Shown in pieces: positions 8,162 to 15,320 of a stretch of 64,000 bases of DNA (within the stretch, counting starts at the first letter, position 1; each line of letters starts with the position of its first letter). This DNA is from JASHPR01 sp963795055. Its GTDB lineage: Bacteria > Actinomycetota > Actinomycetes > Streptosporangiales > Streptosporangiaceae. The notes beneath the pieces are model-generated. The model was not told the DNA's origin and searched no databases. It was given only the letters and a program-made list of their open reading frames with translations. Position numbers and translations under genes: made by a program. The stretch is from positions 62,001 through 126,000 of the forward strand of contig CAWCGJ010000009.1 of NCBI GenBank assembly GCA_963795055.1. The letters are read 5' to 3'.

Positions 8162-9910
8162 TCATGGGGTCACGGTCTGTTCGGCCAGCGCCGGGGCAGG
8201 CGTGCCCTCCGCGGCTGCGGCGCCCTCGGCCTCGCGGCGGCCGGCGCCACGCGGCAGGGCCAGCATGATCAGGAAGCTCAGCAGGAACACGCCGACCTGG
8301 AACCACAGCGTGCGGACCAGCGCGGCGGCGAAGTCCTGGCGCACCGCGCTGCCGCCCGCTCCCGCGATGACCCGGTGGGCGGCAGCGGGAAGCGCCTGCT
8401 CGGCGGGGCCGGGCCGGCAGGAGGGCGGGGTCACCGTCGGGTCGGCGGCGACCAGCCGGTCATGCAGGCAGGTGCGGAACTGGGTCTCGATCCGCCCGGT
8501 GTACTGGGCCGGGACCCCGGCCGCCACGAGCCCGGTGCGCAGCTGGGGCGCGACCGCGGTGGCCGCGGGCCCGGCCTGGCTGCCGAGCAGGCCGAAGAAG
8601 ATCACGCCGATCAGCGCGATGCCGATCGAGTTGCCCACCTGCAGGCCGGTGTTGAACACGCCGGACGCCGAGCCGGCGTCCTGCCTCGGCACCCGGTCCA
8701 GCACGATGTCGGCCAGCGGCGCGATCACCGCGCCCAGGCCGAGGCCCGCGGCGATCAGGCCGGGTGCGAGCTCCCAGGTGGTCACGGCCGGCCCGTAGTG
8801 GTGCGCGACGCCGATCAGCCCGGCCATCCCGCCGGCGATGATGAGCGCCCCGGCCATGGTGACGCCACGGCCGAACCGCGGCGCCAGCCGCGCCGCCGCG
8901 CCCGAGGAGATCAGGACGCCGAGCGAGAAGGGCAGGAATGTCAGGCCCGCGTGCAGCGGCGTGAAGCCGAGTCCGAGCTGCAGGAACAGGGTCAGCACCA
9001 GCCCGAACGAGGCGATCCCGAGGAAGAACACCACCGCGATGGCCATCCCGGCGCTGAACCCGCGCTCGCGGAACAGGCCCATCGGCACCAGCGGAGAGCC
9101 GTCCCGGCGTTCCTTGGCCCGCTCGTAGCCGACGAACACCGCGGCCACTGGCACAGCCGCCGCCATCGAGACGAACGTCCAGGTGGGCCAGCCCAGCTGG
9201 CGCCCCTCGACCAGGGGGTACAGCAGGAGCAGCAGGGCGGCGCTGATCAGGCCGACGCCGACCGGGTCCAGCTTGGGCGGGCGCGGGGCCCGGGACTCGC
9301 GGACCAGCACGGCAGAGGCAATCACGGCGATGATGCCGACCGGGACATTGATCAGGAAGATCGGCCGCCAGCCGAGGCCGAGCAGGTTGTGCTGGATGAG
9401 CAGCCCGCCGAGTAGCGGCCCGCTGACCGTGCCGAGGCCGGCGGTCACCCCGAACCCGGCCAGCGCCTTGATTCGCTCCCTGGGCGGGAAGATGACCTGG
9501 ATGACGGCCAGCACCTGCGGGACCATGATCGCGCCCATCGCGCCCTGCACGACCCGGCAGGCGATGAGCATCCCGGGGCTCTGCGCGGCCCCGCACAGGG
9601 CCGACATGATCGTGAAGCCGGTCACGCCGATCAGGAACAGCCGCTTGCGGCCGAAGGTGTCGCCGAGCCTGCCGCCGGTGATCAGGACCAGCGCGTAGGC
9701 CAGGGTGTACCCGGCCAGCGCCCACTGCACGTCGGCGTAGCTGGCGTTCAGGTCCCGCTGGATGGACGGGATCGCGATGTTGACGATGGACACGTCGAGG
9801 AGGTTCATGAACGCGGCCAGCAGCAGGATGACCAGGGTCAGCCAGCGCCGCGGGTCGACGCCGTCGCCTTCGGCCCCGGGAGGTGCCAGGATCTGAGCGT
9901 CGGATGTCAT
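8162..9910 (-). CDS. MFS drug exporter, DHA2 (EmrB/QacA, 14-TM) family
   Basis: The protein is 582 residues from ATG 9910, chosen over an upstream in-frame ATG at 9967 because CGGAGATC lies just before it. Family motifs are present: LLDVSIVNIAIPSI in TM1, the loop motif GGRLGDTFGRKR, and the antiporter motif with GPLLGG. About 14 membrane segments are seen, plus a long outside loop near residues 450-510 with two cysteines. It should export hydrophobic compounds using the proton gradient. It is divergent from a MarR gene across a 104-bp intergenic region, the classical arrangement of a repressor and its efflux pump. Confidence 0.9.
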   Translation of the reverse strand: MTSDAQILAPPGAEGDGVDPRRWLTLVILLLAAFMNLLDVSIVNIAIPSIQRDLNASYADVQWALAGYTLAYALVLITGGRLGDTFGRKRLFLIGVTGFTIMSALCGAAQSPGMLIACRVVQGAMGAIMVPQVLAVIQVIFPPRERIKALAGFGVTAGLGTVSGPLLGGLLIQHNLLGLGWRPIFLINVPVGIIAVIASAVLVRESRAPRPPKLDPVGVGLISAALLLLLYPLVEGRQLGWPTWTFVSMAAAVPVAAVFVGYERAKERRDGSPLVPMGLFRERGFSAGMAIAVVFFLGIASFGLVLTLFLQLGLGFTPLHAGLTFLPFSLGVLISSGAAARLAPRFGRGVTMAGALIIAGGMAGLIGVAHHYGPAVTTWELAPGLIAAGLGLGAVIAPLADIVLDRVPRQDAGSASGVFNTGLQVGNSIGIALIGVIFFGLLGSQAGPAATAVAPQLRTGLVAAGVPAQYTGRIETQFRTCLHDRLVAADPTVTPPSCRPGPAEQALPAAAHRVIAGAGGSAVRQDFAAALVRTLWFQVGVFLLSFLIMLALPRGAGRREAEGAAAAEGTPAPALAEQTVTP

Positions 9911-10014
9911 GTTGATCTCCGCTTCCAGGGAGGTATCCGGACCACTACACTCTTGGCAACCTAACATCTTGGCGCGCTATTGTCTAGGTAACTTAATGAA
10001 TAGGGAGCTTAAGT
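9911..10014. promoter_or_regulatory. Divergent promoter region with candidate MarR operators
   Basis: This AT-richer 104-bp spacer separates the exporter and marR-type genes. Two inverted repeats are seen: ACTTAA (9991-9996) with TTAAGT (10009-10014), ending at the ATG, and a looser pair AACCTAACA (9957-9965) with TGTCTAGGT (9981-9989). Both have spacing plausible for a dimeric winged-helix repressor. GGGAG at 10003-10007 serves as the ribosome site of the MarR gene and lies inside the first repeat, so binding could give autoregulation. Confidence 0.5.
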
Positions 10015-10770
10015 ATGTCCGAAGAGTCGCCGGGGCCGGCAGGCGGGGCGGGTGAGCACGGGTCCGGCGCGCCGGGCGCGGGGCAGCAGGGGTCCGGCAC
10101 GCCAGAGACCGGCCGACCGGGCGCGGGCCAGCAGGAGTCCGGCACGCCAGAGACCGGCCGGCCAGGCGCGGGCCAGCAGGAGTCCGGCACGCCGGAGGCC
10201 GGTCAGCCGGGCGCGGGCCAGCACGGCTGGGACGTGCCGTGGATCGAGGCCATCGGTGCCGGCCAGCCGGAGCGCGCGCAACTGGCGGCCAGGTTCGGGG
10301 AGGGCTTCCGCAAGACGAGCTCGCTCATGCAGCTCATGGGCCAGGCCGCCGCCGACCGGATCGGCCTCAACGCCACCGACCTGAACTGCCTGAACATCCT
10401 GAGCTTCAGCGGCGAGATGACGGCGGGCGATCTGGCCAGGGAGACCGGGCTCACCACGGCCTCGATCACGGGCGTGGCCGACCGGCTGGAGGAGGCCGGC
10501 TACGTGCGCCGCGAGCGTGACCCCAAGGACCGGCGCCGGGTCGTCATCCGGCTGGTGCTGGAAAGCGCGCTCCGTGACGTCGCCCCGGTCTTCCTGCCGC
10601 TGGTCCAGGCCTGGCAGGGGGTGGTCGACGGGTACACCGACGACGAACTGCGGCTGATCGTGGACTTCTACGGCCTGATGGAGCAGGTCATCCGGGACCA
10701 TCTGGTCCGGCTCCGCGGCCCGGCGCAGCCGGGCCCCCCGGGTGAGCCGGGCGCCCCGATCGAGCCCTGA
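10015..10770 (+). CDS. MarR-family transcriptional regulator with repetitive N-terminal extension
   Basis: A 251-residue protein. Residues about 75-225 form a MarR winged helix: a dimer helix, the recognition region GDLARETGLTTASITGVADRLEEAG, then the wing YVRRERDPKDRRRVVIRL. The first 70 residues are unusual, with three tandem 15-residue units rich in Gly, Gln, Pro and Glu that are probably disordered. The C-terminus is also Pro/Gly-rich. Ordinary MarR proteins are about 140-170 residues. It is divergent from the MFS/hemerythrin operon and is the likely repressor of both units. Confidence 0.88.
   Translation: MSEESPGPAGGAGEHGSGAPGAGQQGSGTPETGRPGAGQQESGTPETGRPGAGQQESGTPEAGQPGAGQHGWDVPWIEAIGAGQPERAQLAARFGEGFRKTSSLMQLMGQAAADRIGLNATDLNCLNILSFSGEMTAGDLARETGLTTASITGVADRLEEAGYVRRERDPKDRRRVVIRLVLESALRDVAPVFLPLVQAWQGVVDGYTDDELRLIVDFYGLMEQVIRDHLVRLRGPAQPGPPGEPGAPIEP
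10075..10227 (+). repeat. 45-bp in-frame tandem repeat in the MarR gene
   Basis: Three 45-bp units (10075-10119, 10120-10164, 10165-10209) and a partial fourth (10210-10227) encode GAGQQxSGTPETGRP-type 15-mers. Units 2 and 3 differ at only a few bases, so copy number is likely to vary by slippage or recombination without breaking the frame. Confidence 0.9.
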
Positions 10771-10820
10771 ACGCGATTCAGGCGCGGATCCGGTCCCGGA
10801 CGGTGCTGACGTGAATGGAA

Positions 10821-10857
10821 CTGCCGCAGGCCCAGGTAAGCCCCGGGCCTGCGGCAG
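10821..10857. terminator. Bidirectional hairpin terminator
   Basis: A perfect 13-bp stem (10821-10833 with 10845-10857) and an 11-nt loop lie between the convergent marR-type gene and the gene ending at 10870. Confidence 0.8.
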
Positions 10858-10869
10858 GCACGAGGGCCG

Positions 10870-11568
10870 TTACTTGCCGTAGAGCATGTAGAGGTTGGGC
10901 AGCTCGTTCCGCCAGCCGGGCACGGTCGGCGGGATTCCCAGGAACCCCGGATCCTGGTCGACATCGAAGAAGTTGGTCGCGAACGCCGCATACGGCTGGC
11001 CGGGGCCGATGTCCACGGTCACGTTGGCCTGGATCAGCCACGGGTCCGAACCGGGATTGGGCGTGGCCAGCGGGAACACCACCGCGGTCAGCGGCGGAGC
11101 GTTGGGCGGGAACACGCCGGTCACCACGATTTCCGGCAGCACGGTGCCCGTGGTCAGGTTGAACTGGTCGAGTGACATCCGCCACGGGCGCGAGCCGAGC
11201 TGAACGGTGGCCGGCGGAATGGGCGGCCACGTCGGGTTGACGAACATGAACGCCACAATGAACGCTGGCTCCCCGTCGGCAATGACCTTGCTCGGCTGGT
11301 ACGGGGGCATGCCGATGAACTGGATGGGCGACGTCATGGCCACGTCGAAGGCGACGTTGGACCCGGACGAGATCTCGCCGATGGCCGGCCTAGCGGCGCC
11401 ATTCGAGTTGGCGGCCTGCTGCGCCAGATGGCCCTGAAGCCGCTCGGTCAGTCGCGCCGCGTAGTCATTGGCCCACTGGGTGGCCAGCTGCTGGGCCGTT
11501 TGCTGGGCCGCGGGCGCCGAGGCCGCCGCTGGCGCGGAGACGTCGGGTGCGTCGGTTACTGCAGTCAT
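10870..11568 (-). CDS. Hypothetical protein, alanine/proline-rich N-terminus
   Basis: The protein is 232 residues from ATG 11568, chosen because AGGAG lies about seven bases upstream; an in-frame start at 11628 would add 20 residues without a site. An Ala/Gln-rich, coiled-coil-prone stretch (residues about 15-55) is followed by a beta-rich domain with repeated aromatic and proline positions (WPPIPPATVQLGSRPWRMSL). No signal peptide, membrane segment or catalytic motif is visible. It is monocistronic, ending at a strong shared terminator. The family is not recognised. Confidence 0.6.
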   Translation of the reverse strand: MTAVTDAPDVSAPAAASAPAAQQTAQQLATQWANDYAARLTERLQGHLAQQAANSNGAARPAIGEISSGSNVAFDVAMTSPIQFIGMPPYQPSKVIADGEPAFIVAFMFVNPTWPPIPPATVQLGSRPWRMSLDQFNLTTGTVLPEIVVTGVFPPNAPPLTAVVFPLATPNPGSDPWLIQANVTVDIGPGQPYAAFATNFFDVDQDPGFLGIPPTVPGWRNELPNLYMLYGK

Positions 11569-11751
11569 ACTGGGACTCCTCTGATTGTCGCTGGACGGCG
11601 CCGGTGTTGCCGTCAAGCTCCCCGACATATCAGAGGCGCGATGCCTGCGGCAGATACACTCCGTGACGGCCTTCCCGCTGGACAGCGCCAGCCGGGCCGC
11701 GGCGGGCCGGGCCGGCGAGGCGGGTTCAGCGTTGGCCTCCGAGGTCGATGC

Positions 11752-11901
11752 CGCGAGTACTACGCCGGCAGCTGGCTGCCCGAGCCGGTGATCGGTACCG
11801 ACCCGGCCGAGGGGCCCGAGCAGCAGGCCGTGCTCGCCGACTCGGTCGGCCTGGCGTTGCTGGTGGTGCTGCAGGCCCTCACCCCGGCCGAGCGGCCGGC
11901 C
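11752..11901 (+). pseudogene. Relic of an ECF sigma factor gene (SigJ/ECF41-like)
   Basis: The forward frame from 11752 reads REYYAGSWLPEPV, then a DPAEGPEQQAVLADSVG stretch, LALLVVLQALTPAERPA. This corresponds closely to the segment between the sigma-2 and sigma-4 regions of SigJ-type ECF sigma factors, where WLPEPV and LALLVVLEALSPAER are hallmarks. Upstream of CREYY and downstream of AERPA the similarity stops abruptly, so sigma-2, the rest of sigma-4 and the SnoaL-like tail are missing. The fragment sits in a 340-bp gap and ends at the stop of the convergent FAD oxidoreductase gene. Confidence 0.65.
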
Positions 11902-11908
11902 AGCCGCC

Positions 11909-13357
11909 TCAGGAACGCACGCCCAGGTCGGCCAGGGCCGTGCGGGCCGCCCAGTTGCCGCACATCCCGTGCACCCCGCCGCCGGGCGGGGTGGAAGCCG
12001 AGCACAGGTAGACGCCGCGCAGCCCGGTGCGGTACGGGTTCCACCGGGCCGTGGGCCGGAACACCGTCTGCCGCAGGTTCCCGACCCCGCCGCTGATGTC
12101 GCCGCCGATGTAGTTCGGGTTGTGCTGCTCCATCTCGGCGGCCGTGCGGACCGACCGGGCCAGGATCAGGTCGCGGAACCCGGGCGCGAACCGCTCGATC
12201 TGCGCCTCGATCCGGCCGGACATGTCCACCGCCGAGCCGGACGGTACGTGACAGTAGCCCCACAGCGTGTGCTTCCCGGGCGGCGCCCGGCTGGGGTCGA
12301 CCACGCCCGGCTGGGCGATCAGGCAGAACGGGCGCTCCGGGTGCTGGCCCGCGGCCACCTCGGATTCGCTCCGGGCCACGTCGCCGAACTCGCCGCCCAC
12401 GTGCACGGTGCCCGCCTCCCGGCAGGCCGGGGCCTGCCAGGGCACGGGGCCGCCGAGCGCCCAGTCGACCTTGCAGACCCCGGGACCGTACCGGAAGCGC
12501 GCCAGCGCCCGGCGGTCCCGGGCCGGCAGCCGGTCGCCGGCCATGGCGATGAGCTGCCGGGGAGTGACGTCGAGGAGGACCGCCCGGGCCGGGGGGAGGC
12601 TGTCCAGGTCCTGGACCCAGCGGCCGGTCTCGACCCGGCCGCCGAGCGAGGTCAGTTCGCCGGTCAGGGCGTCGATGATCCGGGCGCTGCCGCCTTCCAC
12701 CACCGGCCAGCCGACCGCGTGCGCGGTCATCAGGAACAGCAGGCCGAAGGCGCTGGTGAGCGGGGCGGTGAGCGGCAGCATGGCGTGCGCTCCCGCGCCC
12801 GCCAGCAGCGCCCGGGCCTCCGGGCCGCGGAACCGCCGCGACAGCACGCTGGCGGGCGGCAGGCCCTCCAGGCCGTAGCGGGCCATGGCCAGCGGATGCC
12901 CGGGGAGCGACCGCAACGGCGCCAGGATCGTGGGCAGGATGAGCGGCATGTCCCGCACCAGGGGGCCGACCAGCCGCCGGTAGGCGCGGCCGTCGGGCCC
13001 GAGCCCGCCGGCCGTCTCGTCCACCGAGCCCGCCAGCGCCGCGGCGCGGCCGCCGTCCAGCGGCTGGGCGAAGGCCACCTTCGGGGTCAGCAGCCTGACC
13101 CCGCGGGCGGCCAGGTCGGTACCGGCGAAGAAGGGCGAGGCGCCGGCCAGCGGATGGACCGCCGAGCAGGTGTCGTGCCAGAACCCGGGCAGGGTCAGCT
13201 CCTCGGTCCGGCAGCCGCCGCCGGGCGTGTCCGCCCCCTCGATGACGTGCACGCGCAGGCCCGCCCGGGCCAGCGTCACGGCCGCGGCCAGCCCGTTCGG
13301 CCCGGAGCCGACGATGATCGCGTCGGCCCGGCCCGTGGCAGCGCTGGAGGAGGTCAA
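11909..13357 (-). CDS. FAD/NAD(P)-dependent oxidoreductase, phytoene desaturase-like
   Basis: A 482-residue protein. The N-terminal dinucleotide fold IIVGSGPNGLAAAVTLARAG and VIEGADTPGGGCRTEE are the FAD-binding motifs of the phytoene dehydrogenase/amine oxidase superfamily. The C-terminal GVYLCSASTPPGGGVHGMCGNWAA is the closing FAD contact typical of this subgroup. The TTG start overlaps the stop codon of the upstream gene (TTGA), indicating translational coupling; the much longer upstream frame is a shadow of that gene. It probably desaturates or isomerises a lipid or isoprenoid. The substrate is unknown. Confidence 0.85.
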   Translation of the reverse strand: MTSSSAATGRADAIIVGSGPNGLAAAVTLARAGLRVHVIEGADTPGGGCRTEELTLPGFWHDTCSAVHPLAGASPFFAGTDLAARGVRLLTPKVAFAQPLDGGRAAALAGSVDETAGGLGPDGRAYRRLVGPLVRDMPLILPTILAPLRSLPGHPLAMARYGLEGLPPASVLSRRFRGPEARALLAGAGAHAMLPLTAPLTSAFGLLFLMTAHAVGWPVVEGGSARIIDALTGELTSLGGRVETGRWVQDLDSLPPARAVLLDVTPRQLIAMAGDRLPARDRRALARFRYGPGVCKVDWALGGPVPWQAPACREAGTVHVGGEFGDVARSESEVAAGQHPERPFCLIAQPGVVDPSRAPPGKHTLWGYCHVPSGSAVDMSGRIEAQIERFAPGFRDLILARSVRTAAEMEQHNPNYIGGDISGGVGNLRQTVFRPTARWNPYRTGLRGVYLCSASTPPGGGVHGMCGNWAARTALADLGVRS

Positions 13358-14196
13358 AGCTCGAGCATCTCGCCTTCGGCGGCCACGGTGACCTCGATCG
13401 GTCCCGCAGCGACGCGGCGGGCCAGCCGGTCGAGCGCGTCGTCGGTGCGGGCCGGCTTGTGGTGGGTCAGCAGCACCCGCCGGGCCCCGGCCCGCTGGCC
13501 CAGCGCGATCGCGTAGTCGGCCGCGGCGTGGCCGAAGAAGGCCTCGGCCTCGACCTCCTCGGGCATCAGGAAGGCGTCGTGGATGAGCAGGTCCGCGCCG
13601 CTGGCCAGGTCCAGCGCGTCCGGGTGGTACTCGCCCCACCCGTCCGGGCCGGGCCCGAGCACCGTGGGGCAGTGATCGGGCATGTAGGTGATCACGCGGC
13701 TCCCGTCGCTGACCCGGTAGCCGTAGGTCGTGCCGCCCTTGTGCGGGATCCTCCGCGCCTCGACCGTGAAGCCTTCGGCCTTCAGCGGGCCCGGCGCGAC
13801 GATGCCGAAGGTCCAGGCTCCGCGCAGGCCGCCGGGCCCGATCGGGAAGTGCGGTGGCGACATGCCCTTGGCCAGCGCCTGCTGCGCGCTCGCGCCGTCC
13901 TCCTGCTCGGGCAGCAGCAGGCTGATCCGGGCGCCGGGGTGGTCGCCCCCGGTGAAGAACGGCAGCCCGTGCACGTGGTCCCAGTGCAGGTGGGTCAGCA
14001 GGATCGTGCCGTCGAAGGGCTGGCCGTCCAGCAGCGGGGTAACCTGCCGCAGCCCAGTGCCCGCGTCCAGGACCAGCGTGGGCCGGACCGCGCCGTCGTG
14101 GGCCAGGGCCACGCAGGAGGTGTGGCCGCCGTAGCGGAGGAAATCCGCGCCCGGCGCCGGGGTGGAACCGCGAACCCCGCAGAGATACAGGCGCAC
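13354..14196 (-). CDS. Metallo-beta-lactamase-fold hydrolase
   Basis: A 280-residue protein with a GTG start. The metal-binding signature THLHWDHVHG is intact, preceded by LVLDAGTGLR. YMPDHCPT, a LLIHDAFLMPEE aspartate/histidine region and LLTHHKPARTDD complete the ligands. The opening CGVRGSTPAPGADFLRYGGHTSC is typical of the RNase Z-like/phosphodiesterase-like branch, which includes cyclic-nucleotide phosphodiesterases. A leaderless-type promoter (TAGGGT, 7 nt before the start) lies upstream. It overlaps the oxidoreductase gene downstream and follows a cyclic-nucleotide-binding protein gene, so a role in cyclic-nucleotide turnover is possible but unproven. Confidence 0.87.
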   Translation of the reverse strand: MRLYLCGVRGSTPAPGADFLRYGGHTSCVALAHDGAVRPTLVLDAGTGLRQVTPLLDGQPFDGTILLTHLHWDHVHGLPFFTGGDHPGARISLLLPEQEDGASAQQALAKGMSPPHFPIGPGGLRGAWTFGIVAPGPLKAEGFTVEARRIPHKGGTTYGYRVSDGSRVITYMPDHCPTVLGPGPDGWGEYHPDALDLASGADLLIHDAFLMPEEVEAEAFFGHAAADYAIALGQRAGARRVLLTHHKPARTDDALDRLARRVAAGPIEVTVAAEGEMLEL

Positions 14197-14201
14197 CCGG
14201 C

Positions 14202-15218
14202 CTACCCTATGGCTCCGCGACCGGCTTCTTCCCGCCGGTGCCCGCCGGACAGCTCTTCGAGGGCCTCGTGGTCAAGCTGGCTGGCGTCGACCGACGCCAC
14301 CCGGCACGCGGTCACGGCCGCCAGCGTGGAGGTCCGGGTCCCGCCCTCCAGGTGGGCGCGCTCGCCCAGCATCGCGCCCGGGCCGTACTCGGCCAGCCGC
14401 TCTCCGTCGTGCTCGACCCGGATGACGCCGTCGAGCACCAGGTAGATGTCGGTGCCGGGGTCGCCTTGGCGCACCAGCACGTCGCCGGCCTTGAGGCGGC
14501 GGATCTTCGGCTTGCCCGTCCCGTGCATCAGGTCCACGGACAGCTGCCGCTCCAGCGCCGTCTCCACGGCGGTGACCAGGGCCTTGGAGTCCTGGTCCCC
14601 CCACGGGCTGTGCCGGCCGAACGACTTGCGGTACCAGTCGCTGAAGTCGATCAGGCCGGACTTGTGCGATAGCTGGCCCTCGGTGTCGTAGACCCAGTGC
14701 CGGGGGAACGGGCTGGCCCCGGTCATCTCGGCCTCGGCCTTGCCGTCGGCGTGCAGCGTGAGCGACAGGGTGGTCCACGCCAGCGGCGCCTGCCACTGGA
14801 TGAACGGCTTGCGCCGCACCCGCCGGGGGGCGGGGATCCCGGTCCGGCCGCCCGCGGTCTGCACGAACCGCACCCAGCCGTCCCCGTGCTCGGGGTCGCG
14901 CTGCAGCAGCGGCAGCTGGACCGGCTGGAACCGGTACTGCAGCCCGCCGAGCCGGACCAGGCTGGTGCCCATCTGGCCGTCTCCGCTGTAGCCCGACCCG
15001 GTGATCGCGCCCGAGCCGTCCGTCTCGATCCAGGCCCGCAGGATGTTGGCGAACCGGAACCGGTCGGCGGCCTGCAGCGCCTCGATGTCGCCGAGCTCGC
15101 CGGGCGGCGGCTCGTCGTAGTGGGTGATCCCTGCGTCGAAGGGCATCCGGGTCGCCGCGCCGGTGATCGCTTCGGACGGGATCCAGGACAGTGAGGTGAC
15201 GCAGCTTTCGTATCGCAT
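14202..15218 (-). CDS. Cyclic nucleotide-binding domain protein with novel N-terminal region
   Basis: The protein is 338 residues from ATG 15218; the in-frame 15302 start would add a low-complexity extension. Residues about 235-325 form a cNMP-binding beta-roll: LKAGDVLVRQGDPGTDIYLVL, VEHDGERLAEYGPG, then the phosphate-binding cassette GERAHLEGGTRTSTL with its arginine. The first 230 residues contain many tryptophans and phenylalanines and match no fold I recognise. There is no helix-turn-helix, so it is not a Crp-type regulator. It may allosterically control its own N-terminal domain or the metallo-hydrolase and oxidoreductase encoded just downstream. Confidence 0.8.
   Translation of the reverse strand: MRYESCVTSLSWIPSEAITGAATRMPFDAGITHYDEPPPGELGDIEALQAADRFRFANILRAWIETDGSGAITGSGYSGDGQMGTSLVRLGGLQYRFQPVQLPLLQRDPEHGDGWVRFVQTAGGRTGIPAPRRVRRKPFIQWQAPLAWTTLSLTLHADGKAEAEMTGASPFPRHWVYDTEGQLSHKSGLIDFSDWYRKSFGRHSPWGDQDSKALVTAVETALERQLSVDLMHGTGKPKIRRLKAGDVLVRQGDPGTDIYLVLDGVIRVEHDGERLAEYGPGAMLGERAHLEGGTRTSTLAAVTACRVASVDASQLDHEALEELSGGHRREEAGRGAIG
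14204..14209 (-). promoter_or_regulatory. Leaderless-type -10 element of the metallo-hydrolase gene
   Basis: TAGGGT on the minus strand sits 7 nt before the GTG at 14196 and overlaps the end of the upstream gene. No ribosome site is visible, so a leaderless transcript is likely. Confidence 0.5.
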
Positions 15219-15320
15219 GTGTCCATCGTGTTCCGGCCGCGGCCGGGCGGCCAGCATGGTGCCTGGCGTTTCTGCCGGGTGTACTAGCACCACGGGCGCC
15301 ACAGGTACCCGCGCGGGGCC

